Part shown: one piece after another, positions 1 through 12,001 of the stretch
How positions within the stretch are numbered: position 1 is the first letter of the stretch
Layout of the letters: the number at the start of each line of letters is the position of its first letter
Assembly: GCA_001949185.1 (NCBI GenBank)
Contig: BDGG01000012.1
Span: forward strand, 1,258,035-1,322,034
Source of the DNA: Ramazzottius varieornatus
Lineage: Eukaryota > Tardigrada > Eutardigrada > Parachela > Ramazzottiidae
Reading direction: 5' to 3'
Length of the DNA stretch: 64,000 nucleotides
Position numbers and translations under genes: made by a program
Notes under the pieces: model-generated
Databases searched by the model: none
Told to the model about the DNA's origin: nothing
What the model saw: the letters and a program-made list of their open reading frames with translations, nothing else

Positions 1-901
1 AAAACAGAAGTAATTGCTTTGCCTTTGGAGGACCATGAAACGATGGCAGGAAAGTTAGAAAACTGATAAGAACAGCTGGTTCGCATTATCACATACGTAA
101 TTATATACACTGACAGACAACAAGCATGACTTGACACTTACGCCTTACGTGTTAGTGTTTCTGTCATGTCATGAACCCATGGTATACCATCCTCGGTTGA
201 TTGCTGATTGACTCTGGTCAGCTAAAATAAATCTTCCGCCGGAAGCTCAAAGCCTCAAACTTATCCCTCGGGCCGCGGAATTTCTTTGTCCAGTTTCTCA
301 AATACACTCAAATATAGTGGCCCACAAGTTCCGCACAAGAAAATCCGACTGTTCACTGCGATCGCTCCGACCAAGAAGAGTAACGGGGAAATAGCGAGAA
401 GGAGAGTATGCTGGAAGAACGCACATGCACCTCGCCGAATGTCAATGGAATTGGATGGATCAGTTACCGGTGAGCCGATCGATGAGGAGCTGAGAGCTGA
501 GAGCCCCGAGGCGAATCTTTGCATTATCATTTTGACACTTCGAACCCTTGCGTACCCGGAATACTAATTAGCCTATGCCTTGTTGTCCTTCGATCGAGGC
601 TTGAGCTGATGCGTATCTGTACAAGATAACGGGACTTGCTCTGAATAGATTAGCAATTTTGTGCTTGGTCATTCTCTATCTCCGTGCGTTCTAAGGAGAT
701 CTACCCAGCACAGTACCTGCTCTATAAGCTGAACTTCACTCTACAGTCCACTCGAAGTTCGGCTTCACAAGGAGCGAGCTTCATAATCACCGTGCAATCG
801 CTCGGCTTTTGAAAGCCTTCCAAGGTCCCTCCACTGAACGTTAACGTTTCAACATCTGGTTTTCACTATTCTAAACTAAGATAGTGCTCGTGATCGTCGC
901 C
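1..901. other. Upstream spacer, no gene seen
   Basis: Two overlapping open frames on opposite strands near 261-567 have no family resemblance and no splice context, so I treat them as chance. The last few hundred bases are probably the promoter and 5' UTR of the P450 gene, whose ATG lies at 902. Confidence 0.5.
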
Positions 902-2929
902 ATGGACCTCGACTGGAGCTTCCTCACCTCCTTTGGGTTGATGTTGTTTATAGCTGTCGGATATTATTGGAAGAAACATCATGGAATCCCAGATGGACCT
1001 CGAGGTAGCCGATGAGGCTTGTAGTGTACTGTATATGGCTCCCTGCTAGCCTGTACCACGTATCGTTATGCACTTGGGAGTGCATGGTTTCAGACCTGTT
1101 GATCCTCCTAGGTTTACCATTTTTGGGGTTCGCCCCGTTCTTTGGACCTAACCCTCAAGACACTTTCCTCGCTTTGAAGCAGAAATATGGCAAGCTGTTC
1201 AGCATGTACATGGGTCGCCAGCTGACCATAGTTCTCAATGACTACGAAGCCATCAAAGCAGCCTATGTTGGCCAAGCAGACATCTTCACCGGCCGAGCAA
1301 AAGGTTTTGTTTTTGAGTTCATCACACGCGGTGAAGATGGCGAAACCCACGGTAATAACCATAATACGGAAACGCTTCAGAAAGAATAAGCAAAACACGT
1401 CGAGGAATAAAATCTCTGTTAATTGTTTCAGGTCTAGGTATGCTGGAAGGCGAGAGATGGAAAAATACGAGACGCTTCATGCTCTCGACATTCCGGGATC
1501 TGGGTAAAGCCTTTGTCCTTTGTCCTTCTTCCTTTTCTTTTGTCTATACTGTCTGGCGAAATGTGCGGGAATGGCGCTTCTAGGCATGGGCAAGGCCCGT
1601 ATCCAGGATCGTATCCTTCTCGAAGCGGAATGCCTCAACGAGACGATAGCGCAGAGTAATGGCGAGCCGTACGACCCGTTTTCCGCTTTGTCCGCCGCGG
1701 TAGCCAATGTTATCTGCACGTTGTGTTGGGGTAGACGCTACGATGCGAGCGATAAGGTCTTCCAACAGATCCTAGTCAACAACGGGGTTGTGGCAGAGTA
1801 CCTCGCTCAAGCCGGTCCTCTACTTTCCTACCCGGTCCTCCGCTTTGTACCTGGGAAACTGAAACAAGGCTGGGAGAGGTTCGTGGAAGTAATACGAAGT
1901 ACCAAGGCTTTTCAGAAAGCCATTATAGAGGAACACAAGAAAGAATACCAAGGTGATGAGCCGCGAGATTATATTGACGCGTTTTTCAAGCAACAGCGGA
2001 AAGTAGGAACGGAGGAGGAGAACAGAATTTTCAGAGGTTGGTCGAGTACAAAACGTGACAGCCCACAGTACCTCACCATTTTATACAGAAGGTGCTCCTT
2101 GAATGGTCACGTGCCGTCGTTTCTAGATATCGAACTCGAGACGAACATTCGTGGTTTCTTCGGTGCGGGAACCGAGACTACGACAGTCACGCTTTACTGG
2201 GCGATGTTGTACATGGCACATTACTCGGATATCCAGAAGAAAATACAGCGGGAAATTGACGGAGCGCTCGACGCCGGAAGATCGGTCACTGTCGAGGATC
2301 GAGGTGAGAGGTCACCGCGCTTATCTGGCTAAAGCTCAAATGAAAGGTGTAGCTGTATGGATTTACAATACTTTCTTGGTGATGAACAAAGATGATGCTT
2401 TGCAGCGAATCTTCCTTATATGGAAGCGGTCTGTCGAGAAATACAACGGTGCGCCAATGTGACACCCTTTGGAGTTCTACGCGCAAACACGGAAGAAACA
2501 ACTCTGATGGGTTACCGCATCCCGAAGAGATGCTTCATCATGCCCAACTTCTTGGCGGTCAACCGTGATCCGAAGTTGTGGGAAGAACCCAACGAATTTC
2601 GACCTGAGCGGTTCTTGGACAAGAGCGGAAAACTGTTTGAACCTCCCTACTTCATGCCATTCTCCATCGGTACATTCACAAGTCTATCTCAGAAAATGTA
2701 TATTCAAAAAGTACACCCCGTAATTTTCTTGCTATGTATAGGGAAGCGAGCATGCGTCGGGGAATCCCTTGCCCGGATGGAAATCTTCCTAATGTTTGCC
2801 AACGTACTTCAGCGCTTCGATATTTACCCAGACGCGTCCTTCCCACTTCCATCTGTGGACTCTTATACCACTAGCATCTCGTGTCGACCTCTTCCATACA
2901 AAGTGCGTTTCTGCCCAAGAAACCAATAG
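902..2929 (+). CDS. Cytochrome P450, CYP2-clan microsomal monooxygenase
   Basis: Haem-thiolate monooxygenase, expected on the ER membrane, oxidising lipophilic substrates with NADPH-P450 reductase. Exon 1 (902-1004) encodes a hydrophobic N-terminal anchor followed by a basic stretch and the proline-rich hinge GIPDGPRG. Exon 2 starts at 1112 and the third exon follows the acceptor near 1431. Landmarks: helix-C region WKNTRRF, I-helix oxygen motif GAGTETT (around 2165-2180), K-helix EIQR, PERF motif (EFRPERF) and the haem loop FSIGKRACVG split by an intron (acceptor near 2740), with the Cys ligand present. All joins inferred from splice consensus keep phase. Length, roughly 480-500 residues, is normal. 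The N-terminus and the WKxxRRF/EIQR pattern place it in the CYP2 clan; the exact family and substrate cannot be read from sequence. No lesion seen. Confidence 0.9.
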
Positions 2930-3358
2930 AACTAGAAAGCTCTGTAAGGCCACAATCGTGTCCCGAATGTATCATTGTGGTCAGATGCTTTGATGGCTAT
3001 ATTTATCAGTCGCGAGCCTGAAGAAATAGTCCTTATTCTTGTGCTAGCATACCATTTTTAACGGACAAGAAATTACGTACTCCCTCATAGACTAGCTGAC
3101 TCCGATCCGTCGAAATGGTAGGAGAAAGTTCGTTTTGTTGCCACAGAGCAAGAAAAGTGGCGCCACCATTCTCGTGATCCAGCGAGGGATGCGTCCTTAT
3201 CCGGTAGATTTTGGAAGGACCTTTCGATGTAAGACAGCAAAACTTACGCTAATTTTTCGCTGATTGCGCTTGACATCTTGTACCTCGTCCGACCCGTCTG
3301 TTTCAAAGTACGGACCGACAGCCCTTTCGCTCGATCGAAAATTTCGTCCACATTAAGC
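2930..3358. other. Intergenic spacer between P450 and arginine kinase copy
   Basis: Holds the P450 3' UTR and the upstream region of the arginine kinase locus. No supported gene or repeat was found. Confidence 0.5.
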
Positions 3359-4976
3359 ATGGCCGACGCTACCAAAGTGAAAAACGCCGAGCAGGCTCTT
3401 CAGACGTTGCAACATGATGGGAAGTGCCACAGCTTGCTAAAGAAGTACTACACGAAGGAGGTGGGTCCTTGTAACTTTACTATTGAACTGCATAAACAAG
3501 AACGGATGTGAAAGCGGTGTTAGAATGTTCTGAAATTTTTCGCCCTTTGTTCTTCGACAGGTGATCGAGAAACTTAAAAACAAGTCGACCTCCATGAACG
3601 CCACCTTGTGGGACTGTATACAATCAGGTATTACTGTAGGCTATGAGACCAGCGCCGGCAATTTCCGCCGTCGGTCCCTTATTCCCTTTTGCTCCGGCGA
3701 ATCTAAGGGATTATGTCGGGGTGTTCTAGGTGTGGTCAATCTCGACAGCGGTGTGGGAATCTATGCTCCAGATGCTGAATCTTACGCCACGTTTTCCGAT
3801 TTGTTTTACCCTATTATAAATGTGAGTAAGTGAATCATCCCGCTTGTATACTACAGTGACGTCTCACGAACGTGTTCGTTACCGAGGCAAAATTTCCTCA
3901 TAGGAGTATCACATCGGTTCGATCTAACTAAAAGTGCAAAGCATCCGGCTCCCGACTTTGGACTGGACAAGCTGAATTTTCCTAACCCCGACCCGGAAGG
4001 AAAATACATCATTTCGACCCGAGTTCGCTGTGACCGCTCACTAAAAGGCTTCCCCTTCAATCCGTTGCTTGCTCAAGCGGTCTGTGACAAACCAAGGTTC
4101 CTCGGGCACAGAATTCGGAATTGTCTGAAGATGCTTACCAAAAAACTTCTGTGTTACAGCAGTACTTAGACATGGAGAAAAAAGTTCAGCAAGCACTGTC
4201 GGGATTGACTGGCGAACATGCCGGGAAATACTACCCCCTGAAAGGGATGACGAAGGATGTCCAGAACCAGCTGATCGAAGATCACTTCCTGTTCAAAGAG
4301 GGCGACAGGTAAAAACTAAAAAGGCCCAGCAAAGAAAAAACCTTACACTGCGCTTTACTGATTTTTCTTCCGCTTTCCAGGTTTTTACAAGCTGCCCAAC
4401 CTTGCCGCTATTGACCAGATGGACGGGGCATTTTCCATAACGAGAGCAAAACGTTCATGGTATGGATCAACGAAGAAGACCATTTGCGCATTATCTCGAT
4501 GCAAAAGGGTGGCGACCTCTTGACCGTTTACAAGAGACTCATTACCGTAAGAAGCTCGTCGATGAACGACTACGGTTGTTCCTTAGCCTAAAATCATGGG
4601 GAAGTTGAGCATTGGGAAAGTTGAGATTTGGCTTGTTTCATGATAGGGTGTGCAACAAATGGAAAAGAAACTTCCGTTTTCCCACGACGATCGCCTAGGA
4701 TACCTGACGTTCTGTCCGACCAACCTCGGCACCACAATTCGAGCCAGTGTACACATTAAGCTGCCCAAGATCAGCAAGAACATCGAAGAGTTCAACAAGA
4801 TCGCCGCGAAGTACAACCTACAAGTTCGCGGCACTGCCGGCGAGCACTCTGACTCAGTGGGTGGAATTTACGACGTGTCCAACAAGCGACGCATGGGCCT
4901 GACGGAGTTCCAAGCCGTGAAAGAAATGTACGACGGAGTTGTCGAGCTAATCAAGCTGGAAAAAAAAAGTCAGTGA
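3359..4976 (+). pseudogene. Arginine kinase copy with frameshift and in-frame stop
   Basis: Related to ATP:guanidino phosphotransferases that make phosphoarginine as an ATP buffer. The start MADATKVKNAEQAL and the blocks [43 protein letters not shown] (with the reactive Cys) and [10 protein letters not shown] are all recognisable across about five introns. Two lesions break it. After YHIG, where the family continues with F, one base is missing near 3916-3920, and the family frame resumes one base out. Further on, the invariant Trp after CRY is a TGA at 4412-4414. A third irregularity is a 32-nt stretch (4080-4111) with GT and AG ends that must be removed to stay in frame, shorter than any other intron here. 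In the RGTRGEH loop the second Arg is Ala. Introns are retained, so this is not a retrocopy. Neighbouring genes are clean, which favours real decay, but assembly error is not excluded. An active copy would be expected elsewhere. Confidence 0.8.
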
Positions 4977-6089
4977 TGCCTTTGGTGAAGCTAATGAAGA
5001 GCTAATTACAAGTGCGCTTCCGCTTTTGATTCACATGAGAGATGGAAGCCTAGTCTTCCATTTACATTGCCGGTACATGTCCGGTCGAGTCCACACTACC
5101 GTAGATTCCAGCTCAAATTTATGCTCGAATTCTAAAACCTTCATCGATACCATGTTGGTATTTACTGTCTTGTTGCCCGTTCAATCCGCCGTCAAACTTT
5201 AACGGATACGTATGTAGATAAATTAAATGAACTCCACATATAAGACCGCTTAAAGTAGGAGGTATGGGACCGGGCATGACCACTGGCAGGGTTCTGGTCT
5301 TGAAATTCGACGGTTTCTGCTTCACTTTACGCAAGACTGCTCTTTTTGAAGCAGCTGAACTTTAATGGGAAACTGAAGCAATGTCCATTGCAGGAGGAAG
5401 TAGAAGAAGGCGAACGCGGCGAGGGTAGCAGAGCGTGAGGGTTGGTACGTGCCCTGCTACAGTGCGGGGCACGCTGTCCGGGACACAGCTGCCAACAATT
5501 ACTTTGTCATGCATCCGTTCATCCGTTTTCTTACACCACTAGCTTCGATCAACAAGTCGACATCAATGTCGTAATTCTCTGTTGAATGAACTCGGGGTAC
5601 GCTAGGTCCATACGCCTAGTACGATCCTAGATTGCCGGTGATCAAGAGCTTATTCATCCCACCTGAGTGACCCAGTTTATCATCGATCGCACCCATTTTC
5701 TGATAACTGCCGTTATCCAATGTTGGTTCGCATTCGTTCCGCTTCGAAATTCTGCTGAGCATAGAATCCATTGTGAGGTTTGTTAAACTCAAACATAGAG
5801 TTGTTGTTAGCTCGGAACCAACCTTTGTGTGCCGTTGATCTTGCAAGTATCATGGAATTTTGTGAGTTGTTGTTCGTGTTGCCAGCGTTAAGGCGGTCAA
5901 TAACGAGTCAGCGGGTAAACAAGTTATTCTACGCAATTTTATGACAGCTGAAGAGTTCGGCCCGATCTTTGCGATGGTCTTCCGAACAATGGAACTATCG
6001 CTCGTTGATTGGAGGATTCGGTCTAACGGATCACAGGGACCTTCTTGAGTGCTTTCGCTAGTGCACCCGGATAAGGGGACGGAGACACC
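4977..6089. other. Intergenic spacer, no gene seen
   Basis: No ORF with family resemblance or splice structure. A short GC-rich hairpin (GTGCCC/GGGCAC) lies near 5450-5475. The final part is the tetraspanin promoter and 5' UTR. Confidence 0.5.
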
Positions 6090-7515
6090 ATGGCGGATGG
6101 CTTCGGAGTGAAATGCACGAAGTAAGTTCAGATGTGGGATTCTATAGTAAATAATGCCTCAATAACGATCGTACAGTATGAATGTGACTTAAATGGTCGA
6201 ACCCGGAAGTCGGTTGGAATAGTAAAGAATATTGTCCAGCTCATTCTGCTGATTTCAGGTATACATTGTTCGCCTTCAATCTGATCTTCTTCATGTGTGG
6301 TCTTGCCGTTCTCGGTGTCGGTATCTGGTTCATGGTTGACAAATCCTCTTTTGTAACTCTGACCGCTCGGGCTCCTGATATATACGGAGACCTCGGACGC
6401 TATTCATCTGCCGACACCGTCCTTCAGCAAACAGCTTATCTGTTGGTGGCTGCCGGTATCCTGTCCATCGTTGTGGCCTTTATTGGATGTTGGGGAGCTA
6501 TCAAGGAGTGGCGACCACTCCTGATCGCGGTAAGTTGGGAAAGCTGCAAAGAAAACGGATGAATTCCTGCTGTTGTTCGGAATTTAACAAATGTAATTTC
6601 ACCAGTTGATTTTTCCTTTCAGTACGCCGTCTTACTTTTGATGATTCTGGGGCTGGAGATCGCAGCCGGTATTTATGCAGCAGTTTTCCGAAGCACGTCC
6701 GGTGATTACATTGTAAGTCGCGCCGAACAAACCGGAAACCCTTTCGTCAGTTTCTCGCGTGTGGACTGTCGCAGACTCTCACCTCGATGTTCAATCGTAG
6801 GCAACAACAATGGCCACCACTCTCATAAGGCAGTACCAAAACCGAGGACTGGTTATGTATAATAAAACGGAGGCAGTTGTCAACCGCGAAGCCAATTTCT
6901 GGACCAAAGCTTGGGACCAAATGATGGTCCAGGTACGGAAGAGAACTTGCTTTTCAGCATAGCTATGTTGCTCATACGGAATTTTGGATCTTCGCAATAG
7001 CTGGAATGCTGCGGTGTCAGAAACGGTTTTGATTTTATCAGCCCGGGTCCCATGGGCGTCCTGGAGCAATATCGGGATACTGGTAAGTAAAAGGACAGCC
7101 CTCCATTATGAAGATTCAAACATTCTTCACCGGTACCGTTGATGATTTGCAGATGCTCCTCTTGCCTGTTGTCAGTTCAAGAATCGAAATAATTTCTACA
7201 TAACATTAGTGTCGCCGGGAGAATGCGATGTAGCGCGGACCAAAGGGTGGACCAACTGGGAACGAGTAAGCCGCTTCGCGTAATTATATCCTTGTTCACC
7301 TCCGAGATTCCTCATCAAGCAAACGATTGGTGAAGACCAACTGTGTCTTTATGGCTCTTGTATTTCAGGGATGCCTACCTCGACTAATAAACTGGCTCGA
7401 CGAGAACCTGCGCATCCTCGTCGGGGTCGGCATCGGTATCGGTCTAGTCCACATATTCGGGATCATATTCGCTTTCTGCCTGTGTATGGCCATTCAAACG
7501 CGGAAGGATCCCTAA
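6090..7515 (+). CDS. Tetraspanin
   Basis: Four-pass membrane scaffold that organises microdomains at the plasma membrane or endosomes. Exon 1 is a short cytosolic leader (MADGFGVKCTK). Transmembrane segment 1 is FAFNLIFFMCGLAVLGVGIW, segment 2 surrounds LLVAAGILSIVVAFIGCWGA, and segment 3 is AVLLLMILGLEIAAGIY after the intron ending near 6620. The large extracellular loop contains the diagnostic CCG (in ECCGVR, just after the acceptor near 6999) and a second Cys pair in ACCQF, plus the later Cys of PGECD. Segment 4 (RILVGVGIGIGLVHIFGII) leads to a short tail ending KDP and the stop at 7513-7515. At least six introns, all in phase. Subfamily not assigned. An 81-codon ORF begins two bases after the stop and is listed separately. 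Confidence 0.93.
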
Positions 7516-7517
7516 CC

Positions 7518-7763
7518 ATGGAGTCCTCGTGCTCTCACAAAGAGCACGACAATTGCGAGCTGCCAGAAGACGATACGCCAAAGCAGTTGAAACATGCCAA
7601 ACTGGGATACTGGAAGATACGGCTAACCCACCAGACACCGGTGCCAAAGCTGACGGATCTGGAAGAGATACAGAAATATTTTATTAGAACCCTTTCCAGT
7701 GAAAATGACATTCTTCTAACACTTCCGGGTTCTGAACATACCGATCACACAGTATTATCGTAG
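7518..7763 (+). CDS. Small ORF directly downstream of tetraspanin stop (81 aa)
   Basis: Starts with ATG in a good initiation context (accATGg) two bases after the tetraspanin stop, in a different frame, and stays open for 81 codons. The product is hydrophilic with a Cys/His/Glu-rich start (MESSCSHKEHDNC) and a region rich in Lys, Leu and Thr; no domain, signal peptide or membrane segment. The frame is also open upstream through the last tetraspanin exon to about 7371, so a shifted acceptor could give an alternative tetraspanin tail. It may simply be 3' UTR. No family recognised. Confidence 0.25.
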   Translation: MESSCSHKEHDNCELPEDDTPKQLKHAKLGYWKIRLTHQTPVPKLTDLEEIQKYFIRTLSSENDILLTLPGSEHTDHTVLS

Positions 7764-7808
7764 CAAGGCAATTCATATTAGAAAATGAAACAAGGACGTG
7801 AGTAAGCG

Positions 7809-8559
7809 TTACGGAGAAACTTGCTGTCGAGGAAGGTCTGGCCGGTTCTTTTCAGCTGCTCGAGCTGTCGGAAGTTTCATCGGTCCCAGAAGAGCAGCAT
7901 CGGCTTCGAGTAGCGTCAGATCGCGGTCCGCGCCGAGGAATCTGGTGGACAGTTCCAGCGAAGCTAGCCGCACTCGGACGAATGCGCCGCGGTAATACTC
8001 TTGCTCGTTCTGCGAAGGCCTCTTGCAGACGCAGTGGAACTTCCCTCCGAAGTCGATGTACATATCGTCTTCGACAATGTGACTTATCCGCCCCACCACA
8101 ACTTTTCCGTCGGGATTACCCAGCTGGATATACTTGGACTTTCGTAATATGGACGCGAAGCTTTCTTCCTTTTCCTCCTTGACTTCGGGAGGTTTCGGTG
8201 TCGCCATTCCGCGGAACTTTTCGAAAGCTGCGGCGAACCCTCTTCTTTTAAATCCCACTGAAATAAGCCCACGAGTCCCATCTACACATAATTATTCACC
8301 ACAGCGATTTACCGCCAGTTAACTTACCTCGTGTACGAACTTCGTCGTAGGGTGCGTCGGTGTTCTCCGTACTGTTCGAAGGGAGTGCGGTGGGGTTACT
8401 TGGCTTGGCAGACTCTCCGGGACCAGCAGGCGTATGTGTGCCCATCTCCTTCTCTCCATCAGAAAAATACCTGGCAGCGACTTGGCATAAGCGTTCATTG
8501 TTCCTCAGAATTCGTGTGCAGCTTCCGCCGGAAGTGATATGTCGAGTAACGTGCATCAT
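7809..8559 (-). CDS. MRPS28: Mitochondrial small ribosomal subunit protein bS1m (MRPS28)
   Basis: Component of the mitoribosomal small subunit. Two exons: the first from 8559 to about 8319 encodes an N-terminal, Arg-containing, acid-poor leader ([12 protein letters not shown]) that looks like a matrix-targeting presequence, then a low-complexity Pro/Ser/Thr linker. After an intron with donor GTAAGT, exon 2 carries the conserved block [44 protein letters not shown] and [19 protein letters not shown], which is diagnostic for metazoan MRPS28. About 225 residues, slightly longer than the vertebrate protein because of the linker. Its 3' end converges on the tetraspanin 3' region with only about 50 bp between the downstream ORF and this stop. 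Confidence 0.92.
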
Positions 8560-9293
8560 TTCTCCTGTCAGCGTCCGAGTTGTGCTAGGGCAGATAGAAG
8601 TCCAGTTGCTCTTTCACTATCCTCTTCCAGACAAGCTGTACATCATCGCGATGCTTCGAAGAAGATGCCAGAGAGGCAGAGATCGCCACAAACTACAGTC
8701 ACCAGAAGTCAGTAGTCGCGATAGAGACATGGGTGTAACCTTTACATGGTGCTGGATTGGCCCTTGGCCGTGTTTGTACGTATAACGTGACTAACGTCCA
8801 AGGGCTGCAAGGGCATGACCAGTTTCGCACAGGGCGGGGTTGGGATCACCACGTTACACACCCGGGGTTTCAATGCCACCAACAAAGTCACCGCGGCCTG
8901 CAACTGCTGAAAATTTTAAATTGAAAACTGCAGCACTTCAGAGTTTGGATCTTCTAGGTTCTCCGCTGTACTCCCCTCGTTGATGAAGTGGAGGCCTCGC
9001 GAGGATTCCGCTTCACCTGCAGCTGATCTTCAAACCTCTGAGGTAAGCCGAAGGTCGAAGAGGTGCGTTCGGGTAAGACACTGAGGCGGAACAATCGGAA
9101 CGCCATCTTCGCGCCAGTGTGGTGGTGGACACATTCGCCATTGTTGTCCTCAAGAACTTACCGATTCCCAATGCTGTTGTTTGTTTCAGTAAGCTCCGGA
9201 GGTTGAACTGGAATCAGCTTCGTCCTCGGTGGATAACGACGTCGACTTCGACAGATACTGTGTTGCTCGGTACTGTCTCCGTCTTCAGCAACT
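8560..9293. other. Spacer between MRPS28 and zinc-finger gene
   Basis: Divergent promoter space for MRPS28 (-) and the zinc-finger gene (+). Open frames here have no recognisable product. A frame open through about 9190-9300 overlaps the start of the next gene, but only the ATG at 9294 gives an in-phase first splice. Confidence 0.5.
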
Positions 9294-12001
9294 ATGGCGA
9301 GCCAGGTGAATCAGCTGTTGATGAATGATAACGCACGATCGGAAGTTCCGGAATGCTCAACTTTAACCCTCTTTCATTCTTCCAGAGTAAGGGATATGCG
9401 AAGACTAGTGTGACAATCAACGCGAGCAATCGACTCTTGCAGAACTATCCCACTGTAAGTCCGCAGCCGTCTCCGGCGGGATTTTCCGCTACTGGGCTGT
9501 GATGTAATGGAACGCTTTCAGGAACCGATCGGATCGCGACCAAGCTACGTTGGAGAACTCGTGTCTCTGCTTCGGGATGGAACGCAGGAGATCCAGAGCA
9601 TGCTGGAAACCGAATGGTAGGTTAAACACATTATGCTCGGATTAGAGACGAGGAATTTCTGTACTGAGTTTGTTCATGTGGTTGATTATCTGTTTTTGCA
9701 GCGACTTGCGTTTCAACTGCAAGGTAGGTGTCGTCGCGAACTTGGATACGGTTTTCAGTTTCAAGTTGGAAGGTACGGAGCTAAGAGCAATACTGTGTAG
9801 GTTTGCGGGTCCATTCTGCCGTCTACTCGAGCTTTCGTAATCCATAAGCGTCAGTTCTGCGTGACCAAATTCAGCGAGTACACACGGCGAAACGTCGCTA
9901 TGATGGAACGCATTTCGAACGTCGTGTCGTTCGAAACTCGCGGTTTGCAGACGGATGACGATATCATGGACATTGTCAATCCGTGCAACGCCAGACTGCT
10001 GATTCCGCTGCCTGATGCACAGAACGGCGTTTCGCTCGCTCATCCGCCGGCTGGCATGGCATGCGAGGATGCACTCGAAGATGGCCAAAACGATCTGATG
10101 AATGGTGACGCCTTTCTGCAAGATGTTCCGACAGGTGTGGAAGTCATTGAGCCATCTCGTCCTCCGGTAAATCATTCCTGTCGTTCCTTAACAAAAGTAG
10201 GCATCTTTGGGTAATTTGATACCTAGGCAAACAAACTGGGCATGATCGTTTTTCCATGTGGCGCATGCTGCCAGCCAGTAACATGGTAGACGTACGCCAC
10301 TTGGGAAAACAATCTTGTCGAGTTTGCTTGCCGAGCTCGTGTTTAATCTTGATAACCAGTAGCGCTACCAATCACCATACATTCGCATGTTTTTAATATT
10401 GGGTTTCGTCCGTAGGCTGACGGTCTGTACAAGTTTGGGCAAGGTGGCATGAACTTGCTGGTGCAGAAAAGAAAGAAGCATCGCATGAACAGCAGCAGCG
10501 TTGTTCGCAAGAAGAAGAAGAAAGACATCTCTCCAAAGAAAGTCCCTCACGGCACTGTCGAAGTAACCACCATCAGTCGTCCTCCCAGAAGCAAGTCTCA
10601 GCAGATGCTGGACGCAGTAAACACCCCCACCGACAGTTCCGCGCATCCAGCTTACAAGATGCGCAAACAAAGTGGGCATTCGCCGTCCCCGTACGCCAGA
10701 CGCTACGGCGAAACTTCCACCCGATCCAAACGCCTTTTCACAAGTAAGTGGTAAGACTACTAGAAATCTTACTCCAGGCCACGATATCATCTAAATTCAG
10801 TATTGTAAGGTTTCAGTTTCGAATCTTCATCTGATTTTGTGCGTATGTTATTACAGACGGGTTCAGTGTGGAGTCTTCCAAAGCTTCCAGTCCAGCGATT
10901 CCTCTCCCCAACGGCGAAAGCGCAACATCGAGCATAACAGACAAGACTTCACCAAAGACTTTCCCCGAACTGACCAGCCGAGATGTGAAGGACCCTGCGT
11001 ACGTCAAGAAGTTGTTCGCGCAGTTGGACGAAGTAGCTGACTACGTCAACAAAAGCTGCCGCGAGTGCAACAGACAGGTGGTGTCCATCTACAACCTGGA
11101 TCGTCACGTGGCCACCCAACACTTGGGTCTACGTGAAAGTGAGTACAGCTTGATCAGTCGCGAACTGCGCAAGCTACGCAGTGACACGTTCCCCTCGACG
11201 AAGAACGATCAGTCAGACAGCCTAAACTCTAGCTCGGACAGACTGGATGAAGACAAGAGTCTGGATGAATATGTCATTGCTCAACACCCACCCACTCCAG
11301 TAACCGAAGCTAGAATCGATCTGAACATGGAAGTAGTTTCGCAAAACATGATTTTACTCAACCAGCCGTACACAAATGGTCACTCCACACAGGAAAGAGT
11401 AACTGAAGGCGAAACACCAAGAGACATTCCTGTAATACAGAAGAATGGCATGGAAAAGTTTCCTGCGGCTCTTGAGAAGCTTCAGGAAGTGAGGAACAGT
11501 GAGACGCCAGTGCCTTCTCTGCCAGTAGTGAACTATGTTCCAACCACGTCACGCAGCAGCGAAATGGCAGACAGTATCACCGAGCGTTTGTCCGCCATCA
11601 TTCGTAACCCCAACGCGCTGAAAGAGATTTTAACCACGAAAGATAAGGAGCCCCCGCTACTAGACTATAAGCTCGAAGATCTGGTGGACATTCAGAAGCA
11701 GATCTACGAAGCGGCAGACCCTTACCTGCAGTGCTGTCGCCTCTGCAACAAGCAGTACTTTGACGTCTATGTCCTGAACAGACATGTCATGACTGTCCAC
11801 CTCCGTCTCCAAGAACGAGCTTGTGGGGCCATCAATAAGATGATCAAGGACCACATGAAAAAGTACCCACAGGCCTTTGAAGAACAGGGCATTCCTGTCA
11901 GTACACTCCTCGCACCCACCTACGTCGGACCACACCCCGTCAGAGCGGACCAAACATCGCTTCCGCTGAGGTCAGAAGGCATCGCTGCTGACAGCGAATG
12001 A
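9294..12001 (+). CDS. C2H2 zinc-finger protein with duplicated finger module, unrecognised
   Basis: Start chosen because MASQ (9294-9305) splices in phase at CAG|gtgaat to the exon beginning SKGYAKTSV (9386). Further exons give a Cys-bearing region CDLRFNCKFCVTKF (a degenerate finger lacking the His pair), a basic patch (QKRKKHRM, then RKKKKK near 10510-10530, a likely nuclear signal), and a large last exon. That exon has two matching C2H2 fingers of spacing C-x2-C-x12-H-x4-H: CRECNRQVVSIYNLDRH...H and CRLCNKQYFDVYVLNRH...H. Each is preceded by a similar stretch (DVKDPAYVKK.../DYKLEDLVDIQK...), so finger plus upstream helix look like an internal duplication. The linker is Ser/Thr-rich and disordered. 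Probably nuclear, DNA- or RNA-binding. Family not recognised. The intron before the basic patch carries a foldback element. Confidence 0.8.
10226..10332. repeat. Foldback element copy A, GTGGCGCA family
   Basis: Starts GGCAAACAAACT and ends with its imperfect complement AGTTTGCTTGCC. Inner arms carry ATGTGGCGCA and GCCACTTGGGAAAACAATC. About 107 bp with arms near 38 bp. Lies in an intron of the zinc-finger gene. Coding capacity none. Confidence 0.85.

Noticed and set aside
261-567. Overlapping opposite-strand frames near the left edge
   Set aside because: Short, mutually antisense, no recognisable product.
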